A stretch of 64,000 nucleotides of DNA from Coriolopsis trogii (taxonomy: Eukaryota; Basidiomycota; Agaricomycetes; Polyporales; Polyporaceae): NCBI GenBank assembly GCA_020543525.1, contig JAHYIO010000023.1, positions 2,046,001 through 2,110,000 on the forward strand. Direction: 5' to 3'. The position numbers and the translations under genes were made by a program. Under the pieces are notes generated by a model. That model did not search any database. It saw only the letters and a program-made list of their open reading frames with translations, and was not told the origin of the DNA. This document shows positions 33,450 to 42,291 of this stretch, piece by piece (the stretch's first letter is position 1; every line of letters starts with the position of its first letter).

Positions 33450-34009
33450 TCGCGGATCACATGGGGTGGCTACTGGACCTGGAGGGGACGGTGGAGGTGC
33501 GGCTCCAGAACTATCCCAAAGCTCTTTAGTGGGTACAAGCTTATCAGGAGTATGTACACATCGGGGCAGGAATTCAAGAGGGTTTTTATCACATGAAGGC
33601 ACAGGTACCAGTGGTCCAGTACGTTGTGGCAGCACAGGAGGATGCATATGTAAGACTTGTTCAATTCGCCAAAGACACCCTGCGGTGCCTTGCAGTGTAC
33701 CCCTACACACAAGTGCTGGGGGACTTGATCCCAAAGATGCCCTGGGGGCCTCTCCTAGGAAACATCATTGATGGGGTGGTGAGAATTAATGTCCACTACC
33801 CCCTGATTAAAAGTGTTCAGTGGGGTGATCCAACAGAAAATTGGGGTTGGGATTTGGTGGACAGGAACAACATAGCAGTAGCAGACAATGACCACGACAC
33901 CGCTGAGGCTCAGGACAACAATAACAACAACAATGAAGGTCAACAGTACAATGTGATGTTTTTTGTTGGCAATACAGTGCCATCAATGGTCGACGTTGAC
34001 CAAGTCTAG
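33450..34009 (+). pseudogene. Extra frame in Gypsy-2, unknown globular protein
   Basis: From about 33447 the plus strand reads HMGWLLDLEGTVEVRLQNYP, meets a TAG near 33525 where CAG would give Gln, and continues VQAYQEYVHIGAGIQEGFYH, VVAAQEDAYVRLVQFAKDTL, PKMPWGPLLGNIIDGVVRI and ENWGWDLVDRNNIAVAD. It ends with a (N)6 run and VPSMVDVDQV at 34007. Composition is that of a folded protein. It does not resemble gag, pol or known envelope proteins. The 3' polypurine tract starts only 25 bp after its stop, so it lies inside the element. Confidence 0.5.
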
Positions 34010-34034
34010 AATGCTTCTGGGGACCATTAGCCTT

Positions 34035-34044
34035 GAGAGGGGGG
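34035..34044 (+). promoter_or_regulatory. Gypsy-2 polypurine tract
   Basis: GAGAGGGGGG followed by TAA and the LTR start TGTTACAATC. The matching site of Gypsy-1 reads AGGGGGGAGG, TAA, LTR. This is the primer site for plus-strand DNA in LTR elements and fixes the start of the 3' LTR at 34048. Confidence 0.8.
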
Positions 34045-34047
34045 TAA

Positions 34048-34484
34048 TGTTACAATCTTCCCTTATTCCAGACCAGTATCATCTTGTCCCTTACCACTTT
34101 GTCATGTTCCCTGCCCCTTATCATCACCTTTATATATGCTTAATTATCTTTGCTATCTACATCTCCTTGCTCAGTCAGCCCACCTATATATAAACCCAGA
34201 TCCGTCAGCTTAGCTATATATAATCCCCACTCAGTCATCCGCAGCCTCATAACTCTGTTTCCATGTCACTGCCACAACACTATATCGTTTATGGCAGGCT
34301 ACGTTGTGCTATATATAATAGCCGAGGTTTCCATCAAGGAACCCCAGCTTCGATCTCCTCATTCACCTAATCTGTACCATCAGGCTTTTGAATAGAACAG
34401 TGTTCTATTCTCTTTACACATCTTTGCAACATCTCGTTACGCGCTCGAAGGCTGTAGCATCCCTTGCTTAGACTAAACTTAACA
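34048..34484 (+). repeat. Gypsy-2 3' LTR with ~48-bp deletion
   Basis: TGTTACAATC to ACTTAACA, 437 bp. Compared with the solo copy at 36075 it lacks about 48 bp after CCTGCCCCTTATCATCACC; otherwise it aligns throughout. Confidence 0.9.
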
Positions 34485-34546
34485 ATAGTATCCCTCATGT
34501 AGACCAATCTTAACAATAGTATCCCTTGTGTAGACCAATCTTAAAA
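34485..34546 (+). repeat. Two tandem copies of the LTR end
   Basis: Two 31-bp units (34485-34515 and 34516-34546) follow the LTR. Each resembles its last 31 bases: ATAGTATCCCTCATGTAGAC then CAATCTTAACA, and ATAGTATCCCTTGTGTAGAC then CAATCTTAAAA. Confidence 0.85.
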
Positions 34547-34719
34547 CCTTCTGTAGTGAATAGAAGAGGCCCTTTCACTGAGGCAAAGCCTGAATCTGGA
34601 CATGGGAAGAGTGTCAGATTATGCAGATCTGCATACCACCATGGAGACGAAGTGCAGCATGGACAAAGCACTGTGTCCTGGGCTGCAAGATATTGTCAAA
34701 ATGTGATGGGTGCTGGCTA

Positions 34720-35720
34720 TGATGTCTTCACCAAGATCTGCATATTGCCACATCACAGACAGAGGGCAGTGTGTACGCACTGCAGGCAGGGCTACGGGAC
34801 ATCATTAGAAGTCTTGTGGCTCTGTCACAGGCCTGGGATACAAGACAAGAGGGAAGGATGTGTTGATGGAGAGAGAAAAGGTGTACCTTCATGGCCAATA
34901 TATAGACTATCACAATGAGGTTTATTCCAACCTGTTGCTTGGTTGGTGCTTGCAGGTTGAAGTTCCAGACCTGCTCTTGGGACTCTGCCAGCTTCATGTC
35001 CATGATTGTATCTATAAACACATTGATTGCAAGCTCAACAATATGGCCAAAGCAGCTAGACAAACAGGTAATTAGTGAGAGCATGGAGATAGGAATGGGT
35101 TGTGTCTACCTAAGAAGGCATTGTTCCAATTTCCAATTATCTGGCAGGATGTTCCTCAGCCTGGGCCAGTGCTATAGCCCCTTCATAGCAGTGGTGTTGT
35201 TGGTTGTGTTGTTGATCATGAGGTGGCTGAGCTAAAAGGAGTCAAAGTGAGTGAGAGACAATGAGTGCCATCATGTGTGGGGAGAGACAGAGCAAGAGAG
35301 GAAGAGGGATGGGATGTACCTTGCAGTGAGACTTGGATGTGACCCCTGCACAGTTGAGAAGCACCACAATATAGTGTTCCAATTTGGGATCAGCATGGTC
35401 ACCGAGGACCTGGTGGCAAGCCACCACCTTATTATGGAACGTAAAGGTCCAGTTTCCATCATATCATTGTAAGCAACATCAATTCATTGTAGTAATAGTC
35501 CAAGAAAGGCGTTGGACATGCGCTTGGCCATCCACAAGTTGAAGAGGCCTGAAATGTCCCCCAGGGCTTGCTTGATGTTCTCCGCCATTGTCTCCATGAA
35601 GTTGACAAATTTATTGTGAATGTATATTTTGGCTTTGGTGGGTGTCGGGAGCTCTTACTGTTTGGTGGACGGGTGCATTACAACGAGGCATTTCGTGAAT
35701 GTCACTTCACCCACCACTGC
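34720..35720 (-). pseudogene. hAT transposase remnant
   Basis: On the minus strand, about 35650-35500 reads ELPTPTKAKIYIHNKFVNFM, AENIKQALGDISGLFNLWMA and SNAFLGLL. This is the start of the hAT RNase H-like fold, where family members have a helix, then ..LxxDLW....AFLGI..HWI. About 35465-35321 continues, one frame over, with GNWTFTFHNKVVACHQVLG and HYIVVLLNCAG up to a GTACAT donor. Beyond the intron a Gln/His-rich exon reads PPHDQQHNQQHHCYEGAIAL. Near 35020-34890 a piece reads INVFIDTIMDMKLAESQEQV. Stops are frequent. The C-terminal dimerisation domain is not visible, and no 8-bp target duplication was found. Confidence 0.6.
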
Positions 35721-36074
35721 CAAAGCCTATGAAGTGAACAATTAGAGTTAGTGGTTCATCACAGAGATTGAGTTCTAGATATTTACATGCACACCTGTTG
35801 GCTGCACACAATGTGATCAGTGACAGTCTTCAAGATTGTCTCCTACAAATAATCAGGCGGGGCTATAACCTTTTTTATCCCTATAGACTTAAAAGTCTGC
35901 TGCCCTCCTCTCTTTCCTGCTGCCACTGCCCTCTCTTTTACTCTGTCTAGTATGCACTGCAGGTTTTTCTGTACCCCCTTCACCTAACACCTCTTCATAT
36001 ACTCCTCATAATGTGTGGACTTGATGTGTTCATGGCAGGTCAAGTTGTGGCCAAGGTACCAACCAGTGCAGTGT
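35720..36074. other. Spacer leading to the solo LTR
   Basis: No clear gene until 36011, where a short exon MCGLDVFMAGQVVAKVPTSA begins and is cut by the LTR at 36075. Confidence 0.4.
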
Positions 36075-37010
36075 TACAACCTACCCTTGTTCCTGACCAG
36101 TATTGTCTTGTTCCTTACCATTTTGTCGTGTCCTTTGTTCCTTGTTGTCATCCTGCTTACTCTTTGTCATCGCATATGCATCATCTATCTTTTTGTTATC
36201 ACCTTTATATATGCTTAATCATCCTTGCTATCTATATCTCCTTGCTTAGTCAGCCTATCTATATATAAACCTAGATCCGTCAGCTTAGCTATATATAACC
36301 CCCACTCAGTCATCCGCAGCCTCATAACTCTGTTTCCACATCACTGCCATGACACTATACTGTTTATAGCAGGCTATGTTGTACTATATATAATGGCCGA
36401 GGTTTCCATCAAGGAACCCCAGCTTCGATCTCCTTGTTCACCTAATTTGTACCATCAGGCTTCTGAATAGAACAGTGTTCTATTCTCTTCACACATCTTT
36501 GCAACATCTCGCCGCGCCCTCCAAGGCCGTAGCATCCCTCGCTTAGACCGATCTTAACATGCAGGGCCCCTTGGCCTTGTGCACCCACCTATCTTCTCTG
36601 GTATGATGAACGTGAGTCAATGTTACCAAATTGCACCTTTTGTCCTTCTGCTAACACTTACTGACAGATCTTACACCACCACCCCTTGCTTTCATCTTTG
36701 TCTCCAAAGCACACCTTTTTGCAGACCATGAAGATGGTCAGAAGATCAGCAGTCATCTCCACCTTCATTTTATGTTTGACCAGCTTCTCAACAACCCTCT
36801 CTATATCAGACTCGTCATCCCCATCACTTGGTATCTAATTGTAAGCGTGTATATTCAAACATGTGCTTGGATCTCTACTAAGACCATTCAATGTACCTCT
36901 ATAGGACTCTCAGTCCCTCTAGCTCCACCTAACACTTGCCACTTTAGCAGCGGATGCAGTACTGGGCTTCTTTGCCAGATATCCTTTGTCCCCCAAGCTC
37001 TCATCTGAGA
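36011..37010 (+). pseudogene. Unknown gene remnant cut by solo LTR
   Basis: The frame MCGLDVFMAGQVVAKVPTSA runs into the LTR. After the LTR and one copy of its target duplication it continues GPLGLVHPPIFSGMMN up to a GTGAGT donor near 36611. An exon after the next AG (about 36670) reads LAFIFVSKAHLFADHEDGQK and HFMFDQLLNNPLYIRLVIPI. The frame is consistent across the insertion, which supports a real gene as the target. No family is recognised. Confidence 0.4.
36075..36559 (+). mobile_element. Solo LTR of the Gypsy-2 family
   Basis: 485 bp, TGTTACAACCTACCC to GATCTTAACA, flanked by a perfect 5-bp duplication TGCAG (36070-36074 and 36560-36564). It is the least damaged LTR of the family in the window and serves as a reference for the others. 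Confidence 0.95.
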
Positions 37011-37051
37011 ACTCCTCATGATTTCACTTTCCGCATGCTATGCTTGTTGTA

Positions 37052-38377
37052 CTCATGGTTACGTAAAGTGTTCGAACGCTCATATTAAGCGCCCATTTTG
37101 ACACTCTGCATTGAAACATTTTACTTCCGTATCTCAAGTATTACAGCGAGTGTAAGTCCAAGAATGTAGCGGTATATATGTAGATTCCACATATACAATC
37201 AGAATCTGGTCTGGTAATCCTTCACCACCTTCACAGCAACACGCTCAGGCATGCTTCCCATGACCTGATCCATTTCCTCCACTGTCAGCTCCTCCCAGAC
37301 CTTTTGAACCGCCTCCCAAAGTGCATCAAGAGAATTGTGAGAACCAGGAATGTTTGCCACACACCTCTTGAGGACCGCCCATAAGGGCTCAATTGGGTTG
37401 AGGTCAGGAGAGTTGGGAGAATGAGTGATGGTGCAAATGCCAATATCAGCATGAGCGGCTGTTGCAAGCTTGCTGCGATGAGCTGGAGCCCCATCCTTGA
37501 CCACAACCATTCTATCACCCCTCTCCTTGTTCATGGTATTGTAGAACTCTAGGAGCAGGCCCTTGAGCACTTGCTAAACATAGCGCTCCCCATTCAACCC
37601 ACCCTTCTTCTTCCTGCCTCGCCTGCCCTTTGGACAATTCTCCTTCTCCTTCTCTAAATCCAGCTGTTTCAGAGGTCCCTTCCTGTCCTGTGCAACGCAG
37701 CCCCATAGCATGATAAAATCATGTCCGCTTCTGAAGGTAGGCTGGATGTTTGGGAGAAGAAACTCCTCACCAGGTTTGCAAGTCACAAACTGCCTTGGCC
37801 AATCACCCAACTCCACTGATGTCTCATCTGTCTAGATAACCCCTGACCAATCCCTATGCTCATTCTTCTTGGCCTACTCCAGATGTTTTTTGACTGCTGC
37901 CTTGGAGAGAAAGGGCTTACGGCATGTGACACGTCAATAGTAGCCTGTCTTGTTGGCAACATGTGCGACCTGGTGAGCAGAAACATCTCCTACTGCCTTA
38001 GCAATCTTGGTATATGAGTCTTTGCGATGGTTTCTGATTTCGCGGAGGACCATACGCTCCTTGTGTTAAGTGAGAGGAGTGGGGGGTTGATCAGAGCGAG
38101 GGAGGGAATAATGTGTGTGATGTAGACGGTCACATTGGACAGTATAGTGGGTAGTGCTGACAGAGATGTTGGTTTTTTTAGCAATCTGGCAGAACGAGAG
38201 GCCTTGAGCACGTAATGCACAGATAGCCCCCCTCCAGAAGGAGGATAGCTTAGGGACACCAGTGGGAAGCATGGGGGGAAAGGGCAGGAAAACTTGAGTT
38301 TATTGACGTGACTCAAACGACCGACGTGTCACATCATGTGACCGCGCGGGTGTTCAAACACTTTACGTAACCATGAG
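37052..38377 (-). mobile_element. Tc1/mariner-like element, short TIRs
   Basis: A 1326-bp element with 26-bp ends (CTCATGGTTACGTAAAGTGT then TTCGAAC or TTTGAAC on the two sides) and a TA duplication (37050-37051 and 38378-38379). One transposase gene lies on the minus strand. It is a different family from 11948-13586: the TIR is short and the protein differs. Confidence 0.92.
37199..38272 (-). pseudogene. Tc1-like DD34E transposase, several stops
   Basis: Starts near 38272 (MLPTGVPKLSSFWRGAICAL) with a helix-turn-helix (GLSFCQIAKKTNISVSTTHY). DDE domain: first D in TDETSVELG (about 37820), second in VVVKDGAPAHRS (about 37485), E in SPNSPDLNPIEPLWAVLKR (about 37395), with 34 residues between the last two. 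It ends VKDYQTRF at 37199. Between the first two Asp residues is an unusual Lys/Glu-rich insert (EKEKENCPKGRRGRKKKGG). In-frame stops include one just before TDET (TAG where TGG would give Trp), one in HLE*AKKNEH (TAG for CAG) and one in YY*RVTC (TGA for CGA). All fit C-to-T or G-to-A change. Inactive. Confidence 0.88.
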
Positions 38378-38379
38378 TA

Positions 38380-39150
38380 CTGCCTTTAGTTAATGCCTTG
38401 TTTTTTCTGAACAATTTTGTTCAACATGGTCCTTGAATGTTGGATTGGCCATAGATAGAGTTGAGTGATGAGAAAGAAGCACAGAAGATGCACAGGGGTG
38501 ATGGTGATGGGAGAATTTTTGTGTAGCAAAAATACTTTATTTGTTTGTTTCAATTTATGCACAATTTGCTATAAACTATATAATTCATTCTGGCACTTGC
38601 CACGGTCCACTCATATAATGTCTATATATGTATATGCATGACTGGTTAACAACCGGTCAAAACTGGTCAAATCTGTTAGTCATGGACCAGTCATAACTGG
38701 TCCGATAGAAACTCTCTTTAGAAATGACTGGAACCTAACCCATAACATGACCAGTAATGTAACGGTTATAGCCAGGTCATTTTTGGGTTATGTCCAGTCA
38801 TTGGAATGATCAGGACTGGCCTTTGGATCTGACTTTCAATCACTAACTGCAATATATTTAGCTGCCTACATATGAGACCTCTGGTATTACTATCATCCAC
38901 CTGTGTTGAGAGTAAGTAATGCTCAAGTGCTCAAGTTCAACCCATACTAATACCAGTCTGTAGTCAAGGAGAACATGCTTGCACCCATCTCAGACCTAAG
39001 TTTGTCAGCCTCAAGAGACTCTGATATTTGATATATGCCTGTCTGTGAGATGCTCTATCTATATGGGCACTTACATAGGTGGTCAATATTTTCAGGTCAG
39101 CCTCCTAACCTCAAGGTATATATGGACCCCTGGTTGGGCGCTTATATCCC
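38380..39150. other. Spacer rich in ACTGGTC motifs
   Basis: No gene. From about 38640 to 38820 the motif ACTGGTC or its complement GACCAGT occurs about ten times in both orientations, as in subterminal repeats of hAT-type elements. Ends could not be found. 39094-39150 borders the Gypsy-3 target site. Confidence 0.45.
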
Positions 39151-39155
39151 ACGAC

Positions 39156-40743
39156 TGTTAGGTCCTGTGCCGATCGGACCCGAACCCGGAACCCGGAACC
39201 CCGATATCCGACCGTGCTAACCTTTTATATCTAATACCTTAGTTCCATCTCTTTTTGATAGGTCTCATCACATTTATGATTGTTACTATATTCCGATCAG
39301 TCCAATCAGGTTACAAACAATGGACTTTGATCTACTCCGATTCCCGATCGGACTCCCGGTCTACTTACGCCGATTTCGCCAAGACCTTGGCCGGAGTTCT
39401 GACTATATAAGGTTCGGTAGCAGTAGACTTGTACCTCAGTCCAGATATCTCTTTACTCCCTGAATTCTACGTGTTCTTCTCTAAGTCCACGCCTGACCTC
39501 TGACCCCGACCTTCGGACTCCGAACTCCGGTTGTCACTTAGAATATTGCTCATCCTTCTACCTCGTCCTCTCGTTGTCCAACTCGAAGTCAGACTTTGTA
39601 CTTCTGCTCCTCTCGGTTCCCATGTCTCCGCCCCCACTCTTGCAAGTCGAGGACACCGGCGTATACTCAGGGTGTTGCCAATAGCTTCGCCAAAGTCCTC
39701 ACTCTGCCAAACTCCAGAAGCCGTCAGACCCTCGTGCCTCCGGTCACATTTCCACCAACCCCAGCTTTCGAACTTCGGAGTCGGCACAGTCTTAACAGTA
39801 TATCCAAACTCAAGCTGAGTATTCGCCATGTTTAACACTGCGGAACGGTTTGCCGGTTTTACGGCATGCCAAATCACAATGCACATTTCGACCCAAACCC
39901 CAGTAACTCCGACTCGAGTAGCGGGTCAACCTCAGGCCCTTCCTCAGAGGACACCCAGCCCGACTCAGAACCCTCCAGCCAACTCCCCAACAAACCTGTT
40001 CGCTCCCATGACACCGGGTCCCCCCGGTACTCTGCATACTCCGCCCACTCCAGCAGCTCCGGCAAGTCAACCTCTTGGTGCACCTCCTGTGGCTCCCCTG
40101 ACTGGTGACACCCTCGCCAACGCCATTGCTCTACTTGCTCAAACCCTGGGGCAGAGCAAGCCAGAGAAGGAGCTCAATGAATGGAACAATGCTCGGGACC
40201 CCAACACCTTTGATGGGTCGGATGCCACCAAACTTTGAACCTTCCTGGCACAGCTGGAGTTGGTTTTCATGGCTCGTCCTAAGACCTATCCCTCCGACCA
40301 GAAGAAGGTCACCTATGCGATCTCCTACCTCCGAGGGACCGCGCTCCAGTGGTTTGAACTGTACCTTCTGGAAGGAGCTACCGCCAATCCGCCGACCTTC
40401 ATGACGGATTACCAGGCCTTCCAAGCTGAACTCTGTCTCAACTTTAGTACCCTACGACACGACCGGTGCCGCAGAGCACAAGCTCATAAATCTTTGGATG
40501 TTGGAATCCCAACACATCACAAAGTACATCACTCAGTTCACCCAACTCGCTATACAGGTGAACTGGGGGCTCGACGCACTTCATCTACCGGTTCTACACG
40601 GGTCTTCTGTCCCGGCTCAAGGACCGCATCTCCGAAGTTGGTAAACCGGACGACCTCCATGAACTCCGGAAGCTCGCTCAGGCCCTGGACCACCAGTACT
40701 GGGACCCCGGCCTTTGGACTTTGGAGTTGGCACAGTCTTAACA
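39156..40743 (+). mobile_element. Gypsy-3, internally deleted
   Basis: A 642-bp 5' LTR (39156-39797, TGTTAGGTCC to GTCTTAACA) is followed by gag. Then, directly, come only the last ~34 bp of a 3' LTR (40710-40743, GGAGTTGGCACAGTCTTAAC and A). A perfect 5-bp duplication ACGAC (39151-39155 and 40744-40748) flanks the whole. The rest of gag, all of pol and ~95% of the 3' LTR are gone, but the outer ends are intact. Confidence 0.92.
39828..40710 (+). pseudogene. Gypsy-3 gag, truncated
   Basis: The frame starts MFNTAERFAGFTACQ, passes a Pro/Thr-rich N-terminal part (PTPAAPASQPLGAPPVAPL) and enters the capsid: DPNTFDGSDATKL, then a TGA at 40236-40238 where CGA would give Arg, then TFLAQLELVFMARPKTYPS and ISYLRGTALQWFELYLLEG. 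The W within the last string is typical of Ty3/Gypsy capsids. A frame slip near 40445 is followed by ESQHITKYITQFTQLAIQVN. The reading ends at the deletion point by 40710. The zinc knuckle is lost. Confidence 0.85.
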
Positions 40744-40748
40744 ACGAC

Positions 40749-40971
40749 CCCCTTGTTGGACATTATAGTATAGGTGCTTATGCATAGGGACAGACATTTT
40801 AGTATACTTCTCATTGACAGTCTCAGTATTCAATTTCGACATTTTTGTGAAGCTAACAAATGGTCCATATAACAGCTCAAAACAAAAGCTGACATCCCAG
40901 GCATGCAGAGAGGGAGAAACAGCGCAAAGAATGTGTCCCCTGCTATCAAAGGGAAAATGCACTCTCATTCA
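40749..40971. other. Spacer, nothing recognised
   Basis: About 220 bp between Gypsy-3 and the next MITE. No gene seen. Confidence 0.5.
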
Positions 40972-40973
40972 TA

Positions 40974-41868
40974 GGGTAGAGTCAGAAACTCAGATAAAGT
41001 GACTTGTAGTGAATAACAAGTGTTAATAACTGGTTAATAACTGTCAGTAAACAGGAGGCCAAAAAGGCCTGTCGTTAAATATCATTAATAGCAGGCGCTT
41101 AGGGAAGGAACCGGCAATTGTGCCACCCTTGTTGGCGCACTCCACTATTGCAATGTCAATGCACATAGTGTCCATCATGACCCAACCTGATTGTAATTTT
41201 GACTTTTCTTTGCTGCCATCAATATGCCTAAATTCACTATACATGACCGCCACCACTCGGAGCTTAGTCATCATACTCAGGCTTATACTGTACCATTTCG
41301 ATTGATTTGAACAGTCACATGTCACCAGACCCCCAAATGTTCAATATTTCTCAGACAGTCACCAGTCACAGAGACGACATTCCAATAGGCTCTGTAGGCG
41401 CTAGAGGCCACTGGGGGCAGCACGCTGTCGCATGCCCTACCTTGTTTGAATATGATGGCCAATGTCACAGTCACTGACCGGTTGTTCAAATTTGCCCACC
41501 TAAATTGCCCTGTTACCTGTCACAGGGCTGTTTGAACCATTTGAAATGGTACAGTACTATACTCTGGTCTGTTGCACTCTCTACCTCTAATCCCTTACTC
41601 TTTGACATACTTCCCATTTGTTGGCTACACCCCTGACCCAGAATTAGTTGATCATGTTGGAACCATTGATGGGATGGGGAGGAAGAGGGACTTTCGACGC
41701 GTGCATCCTCAGACTATTAAAAACCGGTCACAAATAAGTTAAAGACTGTTATTGACCGTCAGTAACTAATGGGTTATTAACATGTCACAAAGTCGGTCAT
41801 TAATACCCTGTCAAGTGACCGGGTTATTAACTGTCGGGTCACAATTAAATACATTTTTGACTCTACCC
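40974..41868. mobile_element. MITE with TTAATAAC-rich ends
   Basis: An 895-bp element with ends GGGTAGAGTCAGAAA on the left and the complement of GGGTAGAGTCAAAAA on the right, flanked by TA (40972-40973 and 41869-41870). Near both ends the motif GTTAATAAC or its complement is repeated several times (40995-41050 and 41730-41840). A minus-strand frame of about 93 codons (41044-41325) is open but has no recognisable motif. Superfamily uncertain; the TA site suggests Tc1/mariner. Confidence 0.7.
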
Positions 41869-41870
41869 TA

Positions 41871-42291
41871 CTCGTTTACTATAGAAGATGCTTCTCAGTT
41901 ATACTAATGCCACTTGGTATGGCCGGGGTTTACAACCAGGAAAGAAAAGAACATTCTGGCAGAAAACAAGGCTATCCCCGACAGGTTTTTTGCCCGATGC
42001 ACATCGTGGAGTTTAACCGACATGTGCGCTTAGCATGGTCATGGAGCGGAGGACCCCGGACAGTGTGGTCGTCTGTTTCGCGGTGTGAGTCCTGGAGAGG
42101 GTTCGTTGCGTTGCAGCTTGGACTTGAACTTGGACATTGTGCTCGCTGCCGCCGCTCGCAGTCAAACGACCGGCGTCCCATGACATTCTCCCTGGTTTGT
42201 GCGGTGTAACTGAGCTCACAATCCACTCGCTCCCTCTCACCATACTGCCTTCGACCGTTCTCTTGCACGTCCTCTCACGTCTACTACCATC
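41871..42291. promoter_or_regulatory. Presumed promoter and 5' UTR of sepH
   Basis: About 420 bp between the last repeat and the kinase start codon. From about 42215 on the plus strand becomes rich in C and T (CTCGCTCCCTCTCACC; TCTACTACCATC before ATG), as is common just upstream of basidiomycete start codons. No TATA box stands out. Confidence 0.4.

Larger units (their letters stand above)
20687..34484 (+). mobile_element. Gypsy-2, full element with nested insertions
   Basis: Reading from left to right: 5' LTR (20687-20868 plus 25949-26253, split by Gypsy-1), leader and gag (about 26300-28620, split by a solo LTR), protease (28850-29050), a MITE, reverse transcriptase, RNase H, integrase and chromodomain (29840-32776), two further open frames (32785-34009), a polypurine tract (34035-34044) and the 3' LTR (34048-34484). 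The split LTR, rejoined, has about 487 bp and the same ends as the solo copy at 36075-36559. The outer flanks (ATATC and ATAGT) do not form a clear target duplication. All pol domains carry stops, so it is inactive. Confidence 0.75.

Noticed and set aside
20682..34489. Target duplication for Gypsy-2 (ATATC against ATAGT)
   Set aside because: Only three of five bases agree and the tandem LTR ends blur the right border, so no duplication is claimed.
41044..41325. 93-codon frame in the 40974 MITE as a transposase
   Set aside because: No DDE or other catalytic motif visible; too short for any transposase family.
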